Part shown: positions 10,916-25,799 of the stretch, piece after piece
Layout: the number at the start of each line of letters is the position of its first letter
Numbering within the stretch: the stretch's first letter is position 1
NCBI RefSeq assembly: GCF_037975245.1
Contig: NC_092565.1
Location: 7,802,999 to 7,866,998, forward strand
DNA from: Apostichopus japonicus
Lineage: Eukaryota > Echinodermata > Holothuroidea > Aspidochirotida > Stichopodidae
DNA: 64,000 nt
Reading direction: 5' to 3'
Notes under the pieces: model-generated
The model's database searches: none
Told to the model about the DNA's origin: nothing
The model's input: the letters and a program-made list of their open reading frames with translations, nothing else
Program-made: the position numbers and the translations under genes

Positions 10916-13900
10916 AAAGGAAAGGAAATTTGCATTAATTCAAATCCATTTCAAACTTATTTACAAAAAAAATGCAAACTTAGATTTGCTTCAAGGTGCC
11001 AAAAGATAAACTAGGACTCTCAAGTTAAGTACACCTACTCTTGCAAAACTACATGTTTATCAACCCTGCATTAATCGGTAAATGCAGATTATTAACTCTT
11101 ACCGATTCCCTTATGATCTGACTGATTCTTTCACCAATTATCGGGAAAACACTGGTGAAGATATGTAGCTGATATTACACACTTGTAAATAGCTATTACG
11201 TGCACATCAGAGTGCTATCATTAAGTACGTACACAATTAAATGTTACCAGTGAGGCACAAGATCAACCATTACTGCAGATGTACTGTACACAATGAGACA
11301 TAACCCAAACTCAATGGGAGGGAACATACACGACAAGACTATGTCACACAAATGTGGCTCATAGTAAAATACTGATATGGAATAGGATGCCATATCTCAA
11401 CAAGATAAAGCCATGCAGTTTTGTGTAAGTGGGAAAGTGCAGTTGTAAGAGAGGAGTGATTTAGCTTATTATTTACTTTCTGCACATAGGGACTCCCAGT
11501 CATTCCCCAGAGAATGTTCTTCCATACATGTGTGGCTTTCCTCTCTAATTCACCACAACCACAATACTTTTGTGCTTGGTAACAGCCGTTTTCATCATCA
11601 AACATATCAGTTGCACTAAAGGCAGCTCATAGTAGTACTTACAGAAACAAACTTGAGTCAAGTATAAATGAGGAGGGAACATGAAACAATTTGATTGGTT
11701 CATATGCTGGGGATAGATTACGACATTTACAGTACACACCTCTGGGGATGGTAAGTGATCAAATCAAGAGAATTTACAAAGGTTTTTACCCGCAGCCTTG
11801 CAGGTATCACATGACTATTGACTAATAAGAAGTGGTCTGGTTATTAAGAACTAGTAAAACTGATTATGTACAGGTCTCAATCTATACCTGATGATTGTTA
11901 GCAGCTGCCAAAACTAAATTTTACATATAACATCATCTTTCTTGGAAATAAAGGCAAAAAGTTTAGATCATTTATTTTTCACTATTGCAAATTTGTCAAA
12001 TATTCCAATGAAATATAACATTCAATAAAGTTTTATCCATCTGATGGTCTCTGAGGTAAGAATATTAAGTTAGGGATGATTTCAGAAACTCACTCAATAT
12101 ATGCCATACAGCATGTCGAAGAAGTGTATAAGTTTTGGGACTGGGCCCCTGCTGCAATTGTGAGATGAGCAGAAGTCAAGATGACAGGCACGTTAAATAC
12201 GTTGTACCTCTTACATTTTACCTTCATATTCTGCCCTTCTCTCTATTTTTGTCCCTTTTTCTTTTTTCTTTTAAATTCCCCTTTCCTTTTCCCAAAGATT
12301 TCTCCCAAACTAATGATTATCCAGGTGGATTAAAATCTCTTTCAAAACATAGCAGAACATGGTTTGAACAAGTTTACTGATTTGCAAGGTATAGTTTGTT
12401 AAGTAAGGCAGCCAGATACCATACGTATTGGTAGTGGGAAAAGTTTTGTCACATTAAGAAATATTGTTAATCAGTTTCAAAAAAAGATTGAAAATTATAG
12501 CCTTCTAAACAAAGCTGACCCATATAATAAGCTTACTCTGCCAGTTCAAAGCAATGCAGGGAACTCTATGTACGTTCTGAAAAGAATTCAGAGTGACCAC
12601 AGTATTATCAACTATCTATTGTCCTAAAAAGAATCAAGGCAAATTCTTCTCCTTGAATTACAACACAGAAAAGCAAGTTTCTTACCAATTACAGCCAAGT
12701 TAAAGTGACTTCCTACAAATATTACAACTTTCCTTTACTTCCTCCAAACAGCAAAATATATTTGGAGGAATAGTTGGCAAATTGTCCAAACAAGAAAACA
12801 CTGAAAATCCCAACTCCAATCGATAGAGAGTAAATTGTCCCGTAACGAACAGATCGGCAGCTACAACACTTTCCCTGTAACAGTTTGCCAAAAAAATTGT
12901 TTCCATGCACATTTCTTATCCACACACAAGATTTGTGAATGTATTTCACAAAAAGTCACACCAAAATATAGAAAGGTAACAGCAGTATTGAGAGATAGCA
13001 GGCATGCTACAATGATGGAAGAGTACACATAATAATCAAAGAGAGATCCCTTTAACCTGGTAACTAACTTGATTACATGAGATTAGATAATAATAAACAA
13101 TATTACTGAATGATTTGTACACCAAGAGTAAATGCACACCTCGCCATTCGTGGCTAGATAAATGAAACTGTAGTATCAATGCTGACTTCCCTGGCTTATT
13201 GCAAATGACCAGGAAATTGGTGTGCAATCTGTATTTGAATGAATCAGTTGCCAGTTTTTGGCATGTCTTTCAGAATGTGAAAGAACATCAAACACTGGCA
13301 TACTACCTGCAACTTCCACAAAATATCCTCCACTCACAACCACATAACAGCTAATACCATGATATATTCACACATGGGTTATCATGTTGAACAAATCAGC
13401 AAATCTGACCTCTTACCATGAAAGACAGAACAAAAAAATCATAATAAATTAAAAGCATAGCTCTTTACAAATACCATGTAATACAAACACTGTAACCACT
13501 ACACAAGTCATACAACTACAAGGTCTACCAAATGGTGTTAACTAAGTACTATATATACTACCCTTATTTCAAAGGCTAGATAATCATTATTCACAGAATA
13601 GACAAAACTAATTATTTCTTCCAGTTCCAGTTTGGTTCCATAATTTATGTCTTTCTACTCACAGCCATTATTCCAACAACTTCCAACAATGTGAGAGGGA
13701 AATGCTGCATGTATTACTGTAAACAAATTTCTTGATTGTTAGAATCGAGAAAACTGAGCAAAGACTGCAAATTCGCTCAGTACTCGGGAATATTTATCAC
13801 TATGAACTAAGGATGATCGTTCTTCAAAAAAAAAAAAAAAACTTGAACAAGTTCAATGACATCACCACTAAGAGGCTTTAATGTTCAAAATTGTCAATAA

Positions 13901-15061
13901 ACTATGCAGTTAAAAAAAGACCATGTTTAACTAAGGCCACATTGGCATTATGCCTTTCCCACCTGTTGAGGAGGGTAACTTTGCCATCAGATCGGGCCAC
14001 ATTGTTTTATATTGGTATTGAGGTAACGCCATTCATGCAAACACTCAAATTGGCAAACATGGCACACCGTAAATTAATGTCATCCAGCTTAGAATTTAAT
14101 ACACTTTTGAGAGATCAAGACCTGGAATAGAAAATAATAAAATGACTCATATTGGAATGTTACACATCCATCCTAATACTCGTACACCGATATGTGCAGT
14201 AAGTAGTACATGGGGGCAGTAAGTAGTACACAGGGGGTGATAAATCAGTGAACATTGGAACTCTCGAAAGAGTAAAAACCATTTTGCTATGTCCATAAAC
14301 AGCTATACATTGCTGATATTGTTGATTTAGCAGCATTCATTAACCTGTGTCAACTTTAACTACGGACCATGCTGGGAATAACAAACTTTTAAAGAATGCT
14401 GGGATAATGAAGAAATTTTTTAAATTTACTTTAAATATAGCCAGTGTGTTTGCATGTTCATTAAGGTTAACAATCCTGTAGCATATTTAAAATTCCTCTG
14501 GGTACTTCCATTTTATTCGACCCTTCATTCAAGCCATTTATTACTTCATCAGTGTACATACATATTGTAAATAATTCAAGTGCACAAGCCATAAACGATA
14601 TCTTCCATTCCATGTCAGTATACTACTGTACATCAAGGAATACCTTCTTTTTGTTTTTTCAATTTTCTTTCAGCCTAATTTTGTTTACCACTTATTCTTG
14701 TGTTCTGTTGCCCCGCCCCCCCCCCTTTCAACCCTGCAAAGAACTTAGTTAATATAATGGTGCAATTGTCAATCACTAAAAAAGTCTGGGAAAAACATTA
14801 AAATTGTCATTACAGCCAAATAATGGAGGAAAGCAAAACTTTAATTCAGCTTTTCGCCTTCGGTCGTTACATTTCAGATGTTCTCAACAGGCTTCTACTC
14901 ACACAATGATGGCAACGGATGAAACTATGTATTGCCATTTCTTTAGTTCCAACATGAATATTAAGTAGTAAGAAATCCCATTATTACACTGAATTCAAGG
15001 CATTTTTCTTAAGGTAGTCGTCCCACAAGAATCAGGTTTGAATATTTACAAATGACAAGTC

Positions 15062-15198
15062 ACCTGTCTATTCACAACCTCAGCACCCTTTCCCCACCAT
15101 GACTTTTTAGAACTGTAGGCAGTTCAGCGACCTGTCAATATTGGTCAATGACCCTCCTTATTCTGCGTCCCAAGTGCTGAGGTTGTGAGGAGACAGGT
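15062..15198. repeat. 25-bp inverted repeat with 87-base spacer
   Basis: The left arm 15062-15086 and the right arm 15174-15198 are reverse complements at 23 of 25 positions. Both contain TCACAACCTCAGCAC in the left-arm orientation. The 87-base spacer carries no gene. The arms could form a stem or be the termini of a small non-autonomous element; no target duplication is evident. Confidence 0.7.
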
Positions 15199-15289
15199 AA
15201 GGGAGTAAAGTGCCAATAAGAACTATTATATTTCTGAGAGAATCCACAGGTTATTTCTAGCTTTAATTTTGGAGTTATCATGTTTAAAA

Positions 15290-15740
15290 GGTTTCCAGAT
15301 TTTGACACCTGTTGACCTCATTTCACCTTTGACCTCTATCAATTTCAATAAGGTTCTTGCACTCACCAACTTGGATCAACATACTAAGTATGAAGTTCAA
15401 GAAAGGTGTGCTTCTTGAGCTTTTTTGTGTGTTCAAGATTTGCAGACTTTGACCTAAATGTTCACTGCAATAACCTTAGACCTCCACCAATTTCGATATG
15501 GTTCCTCTACTCAAAATGGGCATCGACATGCCAAGCTTGAGACTCCTCAAAAACAATAGCAGCCGAGAACTCACTGTGTTGCATTTACATGCAAAGTTTG
15601 AAGTCCATTCAACTTTGCAATATTGAGTTATTGTGTTTACAAGGTTTTCACAGTTTGACATCTGGTGACCTAGTATGACCTTTGATCCCAGCCAAAAACC
15701 AAGAGCAACTGTAAACTCAATATGATGCATCTACATCAAA
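15290..15740. repeat. Diverged dispersed repeat rich in TGACCT hexamers
   Basis: Two loosely similar units both contain TTTGACCT-like steps, a CCAATTTCRATAWGGTTC-like segment, a 'ctcaccaacttgg/ctcaaaatggg' segment and an 'aagtttgaagtcc'-like segment. TGACCT (AGGTCA on the other strand) recurs at least four times. The text resembles abundant dispersed repeats of marine invertebrate genomes, which I know only in general terms. No coding potential is seen. Confidence 0.45.
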
Positions 15741-18700
15741 AGTTTGAAGGGGGGAGCAAACCAATGCTTATTGCCTTTTGGGGTGGGAGAGGTGCCTCCT
15801 TATTATGCTGCAAAGGACATTATTCCAACCACTTTCTTACAGACAAGTATGTACTACAGAGCAAACAACATGAAAAAGGACAAACTTTGGGGCATCTACA
15901 TGTAACCAGTTTATAAACTGCTACTGAGCACTTCATTTGAGCAAATGCACTGCTCTTAAAGTGATCCTACAGTCATATTCTCATTATTACCATTTCTCTC
16001 TTTGAGCAATTAGACATTTCATGCACCTTGAAGTGACTTGCACTGGAAGTCAGACATTTTTAATTTGAATTTAAATCCATTTGACTGTGACCTAGCTATA
16101 TCTCTCCACATATCCTCAAGTACAGTTCACCATTCCTCAAGTGATAGCAAATTTGCAAACATCAAGGGCAAATGACCAACCACAAAACATGTGGACGTGA
16201 TGACCAAAATCTAAAAGTAGGACACAATTGTTAGCCTTTGCGGATAGAATTGGATTAATGACCTTGTAAATGCATATTGTTTATGAAATTAAACAGAGCA
16301 ATTCTAATCTGTTCCACTGTAATGGAAACTAATCTACAGTAAGAATGTTTAAGATTGTTGGGTTTGCTAGTAACACACATTAACAATAAATACAAATATT
16401 TTCACTGCCCTTCTTAATTAAGGATGAAAGAGTGTCTGACCAAAGTTGTCCAATTTCTAATCCTAGTAAAAGATACTGTATGTACTATATATGCACGCCT
16501 ATTCATTATGAAGTGCATGCATATATTCATTATTGAGTACATGCAGATGAAATTTTTAAAGTCATTGTGATTCTTAACAAACACATCAGCCAGAGATAGT
16601 ACCAGTATCACAGAGAGGTAGAGGTGTGAAGTGGCAGAGGGAGGGAGAATTAGAGTAATATTCAAACTGAAGTTTTGTTGGATCAACAATTATTGGCATT
16701 TGGCCAACCCACTACCCCAACCCCCCCCCCCCCCCCACCTTCAAGAACTATATCAATTGTACATTATTTACTGCCCATCTGTTAGTAACTCCAGGTTCAT
16801 TAATTTCTACGGAAGCAATTTAGGATACCATCAAAATTAGTTGACACAGATTCATGCAATATCTTCCTAAGAAAGGGTGTTCAAATTTTCACCAAATTTG
16901 CCAAAACTGCTGTTATTGAAAAACAAAATCTTATTCCTGTTTGATGCTGCCATTTGTGTGCAAGTTAATTCTTAGTATGAGTCAAATACATGAACCCTTT
17001 CTATGCTACTGCAATATCAAAACAAGCGCAAAACACCTGAAATACTTAGATGACTGAGCAGGCTGAATGTGACTGAAATATTAAGAATGCTGAAAAATAC
17101 TTCAGTTATCTACTTAAAATATGATACTTTCCACACTAAGTCACCTTTGGCATTCAGAGATATTAACCGTTTATACACATGATGCATAATTATACAGGTT
17201 TCCAACAGTCCATCTGTAATACTGTAAGTAAGAAGACAAGTGTGTGCACTATAGTTAGCCCCTGCATGGTATAACTGTAAGATAGACAATACATACTGTA
17301 TCAAAATGTGTGACAATGTGTAGTTGAAAAACAGACACCTGTAATTTCAGCATATATAAATAGTCATGTATAAAATATAAATAGTATGTATAAAATACAT
17401 TAAGATTGTGCATTCCCTGCAGCTGACTAGGTCAGCATCTGTGTGTAGTAACAGATATATCTTGGTTTGACTTTATTTGATTTCGGCTCAGTGAAAGAAA
17501 AGGAACACATTTTATGAATCGGCAGATTTTATAAAGTATTTTACGAATCGTTAGTGAGAAAACCTGTCTGTAAAATCAGTATGTTGCAGCAAATTTGGTC
17601 GGCGAACAAATATGTCCTGTATAACGTACCTTGTTAAATTGTAAGATATTTTTTATTGTTGAATATGCAACAATATCTCATTGGTGACAGGAAATCAGGG
17701 ATCAAAATCAATCGGGCTAGATTGTCCGAAAGCCTTGTGACCCACTCTTTCTTGCCCTGCCATCTTTCCTTCCCCAGTAGAAAACTTTTGATTCAATCCC
17801 TTCCTGCTATCCATCCCATGGACTGAAAATCATTGTAACACATACACCCATTAACTCAGGATATCGTATTTCATTTTATAGCAACAGTATACATTCCATT
17901 ATCCACATGCACACACCAATGCCTATCATGACGGCCTAATCTAATCTAATCTTTTTCAGTTGAAAGGGTTCTCTTCTATCACATTATTATGACGAGGTAT
18001 TTCTTTTGCACTGGAAAGAGCAAACTTCTGTGTGATAATAAGTCCAAACGGACACATCCTAGCTGATTCATACCGCCATCTGTTTAATTTTCAAATCAGA
18101 CCGGACACATACAATGGAGACTCATGGTATGCAAGGATTAACTCACACCCCCAGGTAAATGAACAGGTGGTGAAAGTTTACTAATGTTTGTGAACATTTC
18201 TTAAATGTAAACTGAAACACAATAAAAAAAAACATCTACCTTCCCCTTTCTCCCTCCCCCCCCCCCCCCCCTCCTAAAAGAACATCATGAAGTTTCACAA
18301 ATTTAAGGGCTGAATGTTGGGGGTGTTTGTCTTCTTTTTTTTTAAGCTGCAATTTATCAGTGACAGCGTTACAGCCTGTTATGATCTCCTAACGGAGCAT
18401 AACTTGTATTTATACCCATTTGGAATAACAAAACACAGTCAATTTCACCAACTTTTATTGCAATCTTTTTATATTTTTATTTCTTTGTTTCTTTCTTCTA
18501 TTTCTTTTCTATCCAGACTGATTGCCATTTTTGCATTTTTTTTCCTTCAAATCCTTGAGATGTCATAGCCAACTTAAAGCATCTTTGATGATTGTACCTC
18601 CTCATTTATTCAAACCAAGCAATTCCTATCCAACTAAAAACACAGAATCATCTGTCATTCATATTAACAGCTGCTCAGTAGTAATTTAACCATTGCACTC

Positions 18701-21055
18701 ATGCCTTTCAGGAAGATACCTTTCCAAAAGAAGCCACAAAAAAAACAAAAAAAACTTGACCTTAAATTTTTGTTTTTCTTCCATGTGAGTGTGGACGTCT
18801 CATTGCTAGGAACTGTTAAATTCAGGGGTTTTATAATTTAAGTGGACAAAGGCTCTCATCCCCTTCTTTCAGCCTCACATTTCCCAGCACATATTGACCA
18901 ATCGAAATCCCTGTGGCAAATAAGTAATTTTCCAGTAACAGTAATGGCCTTTGGTTCAACTGACCATAGCCAATTTATGACTTACAGAAGGTCAGTTTGT
19001 GGGGGATTGCCTCTCTTGAGTGACCGTAGCTGTAATGTGAGTACTTTATTATGTATGCATATATATCACAGGATGTCCTCTGTTAGGTATGCTGTGGATT
19101 AAGGAAGCTTTCACTTCAATCTGGTCAAACATTACTGTACTACAGCCACTGTCTCCGTCTTCTAATCCCATAAATGAAAATGGAAATAACCCTGGAGGAG
19201 GTGAATAAGGTCTTAGATCAAACTTATTTTCAATTAACGGGAGAGGTAGATAAGTGCTATGAAAGAGCGGCAAAGAGGGGAAGGCTTACACTAGGCCTCA
19301 CTGTAAAAACAAATGAGCATACCAACCTCCAAGTAGTGCCACAGTATGTAAAATATCCCTTCAAGATAACGAGCCAACAACAAACAGAAAAAACAAAACA
19401 AACAAACAAACAAAAACTCCCAATGAGCTAAAAGCTAAGTGATGTTTGAAAATCTAAACATTACAGTGTTAGATGACCCATCTGAAAGAGAACTATTTTA
19501 AGATGTATTGAAGGTATAATCCCTGACAGATCTATTTGATATCTTAATAATTACTGCTGAATGAAACACTCTGTCTACCACATCTGGTTCAAATTCATTC
19601 ACCCATTTGGGATACTACATACCCTAAGGAGTTCAACTGTTACCCATTTAGCAAGCAAGTGGATCTTATCCAGATCAAGAGGGAGTCATATTGGTACTCC
19701 AGCACTCTTGTATTCCATATAGTAATATGCTCTTTGTACCTTTGGGTCATGTTTGATCCATCATGGTCGACCTCCAATCAGAAACTTTTGATAATCTGAT
19801 CTAATGTAAACAGGTCCGTAACTTTGTCATCTTGGACTTGGATCGAACAAACTCTAAATTCATTGAAACAACTAGCTTGGCTTTCTTTCAACTTGTACAT
19901 AGTCATTTTCATACTTTTATTGGTATATAGTTTCAGCCTTGAGAATTGCTGCCCCCATTCTTCATTGGTTTGAGAATTTAAGACTGATGATAATGACCTA
20001 CAGGTCTAGAGTCGACTCATGTACTTTCCTTATCGAACTCACTAATAAATTGGTAATGGCTTAGCACCCCACCCCTAATCACACATCCAGGACTCTGCCC
20101 AATTCATCCTCCTTCTCCTCCTCCTGATTCCAGTTCTACCCTTTCAGGAGACAAGTGAGAGAGGATTAGCGAAGTAAATTTAAGTGTTGGATACCTACCA
20201 GAAACATGAATCTACCATTAATGAAATCAAGCCGGTTTCGGTATCACTTTTCAACATAAACTCACCAACAATGATGACATCTATCTCCTCAAATCTAGCA
20301 CCAAAACAACCTCTTCCAATATTCCATATTATGCCAAATTCCAGTCGACAACTTTATTTTTCCCCAAAAAATAACTGCTTGCTCTCTTTCTCCCTTTTCA
20401 TTTTTTCTTTTGATTATTTTTTTGCCTTTGCTTACAAAAGCTGGAAATGATCACAAATCACACAAGACCTTGCAGAGATCAGAAACATCTAGTTGAAGTT
20501 TTGCTTCCATGTGACTTATGATTTCTATATTTGATGAAACAGTAGCTCATCAAAAATGTACTTCAACAAACACTGAGCATAAAAAAAGTCGGTAGCAGCA
20601 AATTGTTCAAACCTTAATTACCATTCTCAACCCTAGTGATTATCCAAATGAGATCAATACACATAATTAATTCATTTTTTTTTTGGAAAATAAAACATAA
20701 GGGTTAGTAAGTTCTCAGCTAGGATATGCTAATGTCTTTTCAACATGAAACCAGTTTTATTCATCGGACGATGTCATCTTTTAACATTTTTGCTAAGAAA
20801 TTTGTGGCTCCATTTGACGACAGTTTAAGACTTGCAGCCCACTGTGTTGAACTTATTTGGTCAAACAGAGCAACAAATCATAGAACAGAAATAAGAAGGA
20901 TAGGCTTGTGCCCCCCCCCGCCCCCCCCTAACACCAAAAATAATGCTATCACACAGTTTCATTCATATCAACTTGGTGGGGATTATTATCATTCATTTGA
21001 TTCCACATATAAGAGGTATACAAGTGGTTACTGTTTGTGAATTGTGCAAACAGTA

Positions 21056-21155
21056 ATGACTTACAATAGTTGCTTATAATTTTGATACTTTATGTATTAA
21101 TTAATTAATGACTTATAATAGTTGCTTATCATTTTGATACTTCATGTATTAATTC
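21056..21155. repeat. 52-bp tandem duplication
   Basis: Two adjacent copies start at 21056 and 21108. Each begins ATGACTTA, continues AATAGTTGCTTAT, and ends TGTATTAATT, with few differences. It is a local duplication in AT-rich non-coding DNA. Confidence 0.85.
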
Positions 21156-21200
21156 ATGACTTAAAGTGCGATTTAACCTTCATTCTGGCTGTTTAAAGCT

Positions 21201-21261
21201 AACCAGTATCGGGCCGATATCAGGATTGGAATATCGGATATCGGCCAAAACCAATATTGGA
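21201..21261. repeat. ATCGG/CCGAT self-complementary repeat fragment
   Basis: The stretch contains an odd-length palindrome (TATCGGGCCGATA), then ATATCGGATATCGGCC and CCAATATTGG. Such ATCGG-rich text is typical of the ends of some DNA transposons, but no partner terminus or target duplication was found. It is probably a fragment. Confidence 0.4.
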
Positions 21262-24200
21262 ACAACGCTATCATTAGCATTTCATTACCAATTCATTACC
21301 TTCTGTCATATTGAATGTATCGAACGTTAAGGCCATAGGGTATAGCCAAAAATATGCTAGAAATGGCGACAGGAACTGCAACAAGCATTCTACCATCAGT
21401 CACCCTAAAAGCTCTGATATGATCATTCTCAAAAAGCTTATATATAAAGGAATAATTCTGAAGGACTGAAACAGTGCATCAGCCATATCAAATATGGGTA
21501 TCAATACACAACGTACAAAACCCACACACTTCCATACTCCCTATTCATTCACACTCTTGCAAATAACCTACGTAGCTTTACGAGAATATTTCCAGCGCAA
21601 AATTTCATTATGCCAATATCACTATATATATGCCAATAACATAAGGGATGGGTAAAGGAGGTCCATACATTTTTACAACCAGTAAAAAAAGAATTCCTTT
21701 ACTAGTCTTAGTGCTTAATGATACATAGCAGTTGACCTCAACTGTTCTACGCAACAGAGCACACCCCACACTCCATCAATGGTACCACATTGTCCAGAAT
21801 CTTTGACACTCAAGGCCACATAATACTTGCTCACCAGAGCAGAACTAGGTAACTTGTTCTTCAAACCTACCAAAAGCTTTGCTTTTTCATTACTTTCCTT
21901 TCTTTCTCATTCTATTGTCAATTTTCAACAGGGCAGTCTAACAAAGCCTGTTTATAATCATTTTTACCATGGATGCTAAAGTTTAAGGTCAGCCGTACAT
22001 GAATTGTGTTCATTTAGTTATATATTACCGTCTCACCTCTATACGGTACTTAACAACACTGTACTTAACTGTACACAAGCAATGCCCGCTGGTTTTACAA
22101 CCTGCTGGCCTTGCAGCCTGCTTCGTAGAGAACATGTCCTACTTACTATGCTGCGTATTAAGCCTTTCAAACCCTAAAATTTGGTGGTAGAAATACAAAA
22201 AGTCAGTGAACATTTGAACTATGGAGACCTGTTGTTACTAAGGTTTCTCTTTTCCTCCTATTTTGTTCTTTGATATGTATTGTACTTTTTAATGAAATAA
22301 TTCATCCCTGCTGACAGAATTTTTTTCCTATGCTGGGAAGGATAGCAAAAGATACAACATTTATACTAAAAACATGTATGCACATGGATGGAGCTATTTA
22401 AATATGTATATCCTTCTAGTTTAGATTGTTATAAAAAATAGTTGGCCGACTTAGGGAAGGTACAAGATGGTAAATAATAAATGTACAGTACATGTGGTTA
22501 GGGAGGGGTTGAAGTTCAATGAGCGGATATATATTCGGAAGTTTTCAAACTTTGATCCATATTTACCTTTTACATGTTATCACCTCCATGAATGAACAGT
22601 AAGGTTCTTGCAAAGAGCATAAGTACAAAATGAAACCAATTGCTATGAAAGATTTTTATACTTCCCCGTAAAGGTGTAACTGGTTCATAGCCACAGCTAA
22701 TGCATTTACTATGAAAGTATTGTACGAAAGTGTTGGATTACCTGTCAATATTCATTTTAAAAGTACCACTAAATCGGGGTAAAACTGTTTAGACACATTC
22801 AGCTGAAAACAACCCTGTGCAAACTTCATGAGCCTACCAACGAATGAACACAATTTTTCACCGTCCACCAGACTATCAAATTTTCAAAAGAGAACTTACA
22901 TTTCAATAACATTTAGCTGTGGACATACCAATCTGAGCTTTAACTACTGCAGTTCTTACCTGCAGGTCATTAGCCATTCCTCCAAAATTTTGGTCTTGTA
23001 AAAGTTGCTGAAAGCTTTCTAAAGCACTTTCCTGGAAGTCATAACTCTTTAAATAACTCCCTGATATTAACTGATATTAAACTAGAATATCAGATGTCCC
23101 AGTAAATGAAAATGATATGAGAGCGGCAGTAAAATGTCTGTGGTAATTTGAAAAAAGTAACTGTTATCTGACTTTATAGCATATTTTGTGAAAATGCTGA
23201 CAAGAGTCATAAGAACAGGATTATGACAGGAGGTGATGTAAGGTGCAGCTGAGCCAAACAATAATTGTCTTCCTTTTTATGGCATAAAATCAGTCAAAGT
23301 TTAAAAATCAATGTTTCAACCTTTTTTGAACAATTTGAACAAACTTGTCAAATATATTCTTTATCTTTTATCCCAATATCTTTTATCCCAATCTTTATAT
23401 CTTTTATCCCAATCTCTGTGAGAGTATTAATGCATGGCTTCCTTGCCCAACCTCTCCCCAACCCCCCCCCCCCCACCCTCCCAATATACAGCAATGTATG
23501 CAAATACCCACACCACTACATCAGGCAGCTTTTTTGTCCACCATTCAACAAAAAAGGATGAAAAACCTCACAAAAAGATGTAAAAAGTACATGCTACAAG
23601 CTGAGGGACAATGGCCAGGAGCATTTAACTATTACACTGTGAGTATGTAAGGCTGTGTGACACATCTACTAAAACCCTGCTTTAGTCCATTCATCACCAA
23701 ATAGTTGTGGTCAAGACAAAGGAGGTACAATTTTGACTGTTGTGAATGGAGGAACAAAGGGATTGGTAGCAAAAAAATCAGCACTTCTGAGGATAACTGA
23801 ATATATCCCCGCTGATCACCCACCTGGTTTTGTCTTAAGAGAGTAATATAAGGGGAGAGAGTATGAGACTGGTGGCCAGTCGATGGTCGGTCAGTGTCCA
23901 TTCAAACCTGGCAATATTGTATTAACAGTTAGGGGCAATATGAATGATTGTCCAGGAAGTTGACAGGTTTTCTTTTCAAGTTTTCTCATTTTGTTCATTC
24001 ATCAGAAGCTGGGAATAGATGGAATTTTGTGATTACTTAAAGGGAAAACCAGTTAAGAGAGCTGTGTCCAGTAACTTTTTATGATTTATTAAACAAGTTG
24101 TACAACTTTCATTGACAACATGATTCCAGTTCATTAATGGAAGACACACTCAATTTTTTTTCCTACTCAACAAATGTCAAATTTGTATGACAATGCTTTT

Positions 24201-25799
24201 CATCAGTTTCATAGCTTGTAAGATTAACACTCAATTCTCCCCCCCCCCCAACCCCCCACAAGAATTTATATTAATTTTGAACAATGGCTTTTATGTTAAT
24301 TTGGAAACTTGATCAAATGAATTAAAAAATGTAATGTCTATAAAACCAATATACTCACCATAATAAAGTAAATTTCTCAGGGTTTTCTAATCAAATATCC
24401 GTTTAAAAATAATTAAAGAGAGGGAGCATGCTACTACACCCAGCAAACTAGATATAAGTAAGTCCGTGCAGAAACTTGAGATCATATGTTATTTAACATG
24501 AGCACCTAAGAAAGCATGTGAAGAAACATCCAACTGGAAGTTTACACATTTGTGGTTTGTTGAACATCACAAATATTTGATTACCGGGTGCACCAGCAGG
24601 AACCAGACCCAGACAAACATGAGGGCAAACATACAAAAGGTTAATTTCCATCAAATCCTCAAAGCTGACATCAAGGTTTATTGGTCTTCTGTGGGCTCTC
24701 ATAACTTGCCCACAAAACCAGATCACCCCCCTTTCTAAATCTAGGGATGCAGTGTGAAACACTCTGAATGTGTCTTTTCATGGAAAAGCAAAGTCAAAAC
24801 CACATTTCATGACACACTGAAAGAGCTTTATCTCTAAATGTGACCTGACCACAGAAACCCATTCTAGGGGGTCATTCTCTTGAAGCTTTGTGCAATGAAC
24901 CCGCACTGTACCCTGTATAGGAACTGACTGCTCAGCATATAAGACAAAAGTATGGCATGGATTTACTGTGTGATGATAGAGAAAGGTGCGACAGTGATGT
25001 GGGGACAGGTTAGCAAGGGGCAGCTTAGTATTATCCACAATCTCATTCCCCAATCCAACATATTGCAGTTGGCTGCATATGTACAAATTGTGTTAACTAG
25101 AAGATGGACTATCAGACTGACATTCATAAAGCTATTACCTGCAAAAGAGTCAAACGTGTTAGCATACTAACAATGGTATTTAAAGTTTTAAATCAGTACT
25201 TTCCTACAGTAACAGTACCATCCTTTTTTCCTTCTTGTTGAACTTGAGATTTTTCATATCTGATTTGGTTTAACCAGGCCATTACACCTCTCAATGAGTG
25301 GGAAAGCTTCTGAGAGTGTCACTCAAAAAGCTAATTATTTGAAACTTGAACATGAGTGATAATTACTCACAGTTTTCTAGCATATTTTTAGGCAATACTG
25401 ATGACCTTTACTTTTTATGATATTTCTCTGTTTGACTTGGTCAGTCATTGACTCCATTCAGGAAGGGATATTTAAGCCTTGTCTTTCCTAAACATCACTA
25501 TTCCAGCTGGTCAAGTGTCTCTGCATTAACATCCGGTCAACCCCTCTTAAGTAGTAAATGAGCTGCAACAGGTTGGAGAAACATTGCTTAGCTTATAGAA
25601 CACTGTTGGTTGTATCTATCTATATATGATCTCAGTGATATTTCTGGTTTGTGAATTTGAAAAAATGGTTGATTTGGTAGATCTGTTCTTTCGATGGGTT
25701 TGAAAACAGCTTTCTTCACCACTGATGCAATCAATGACTGCTGTGATTGTTAAATGGGATACTGAAAGTTGTCATATGCCTAGGAAATAAACCATAAGT

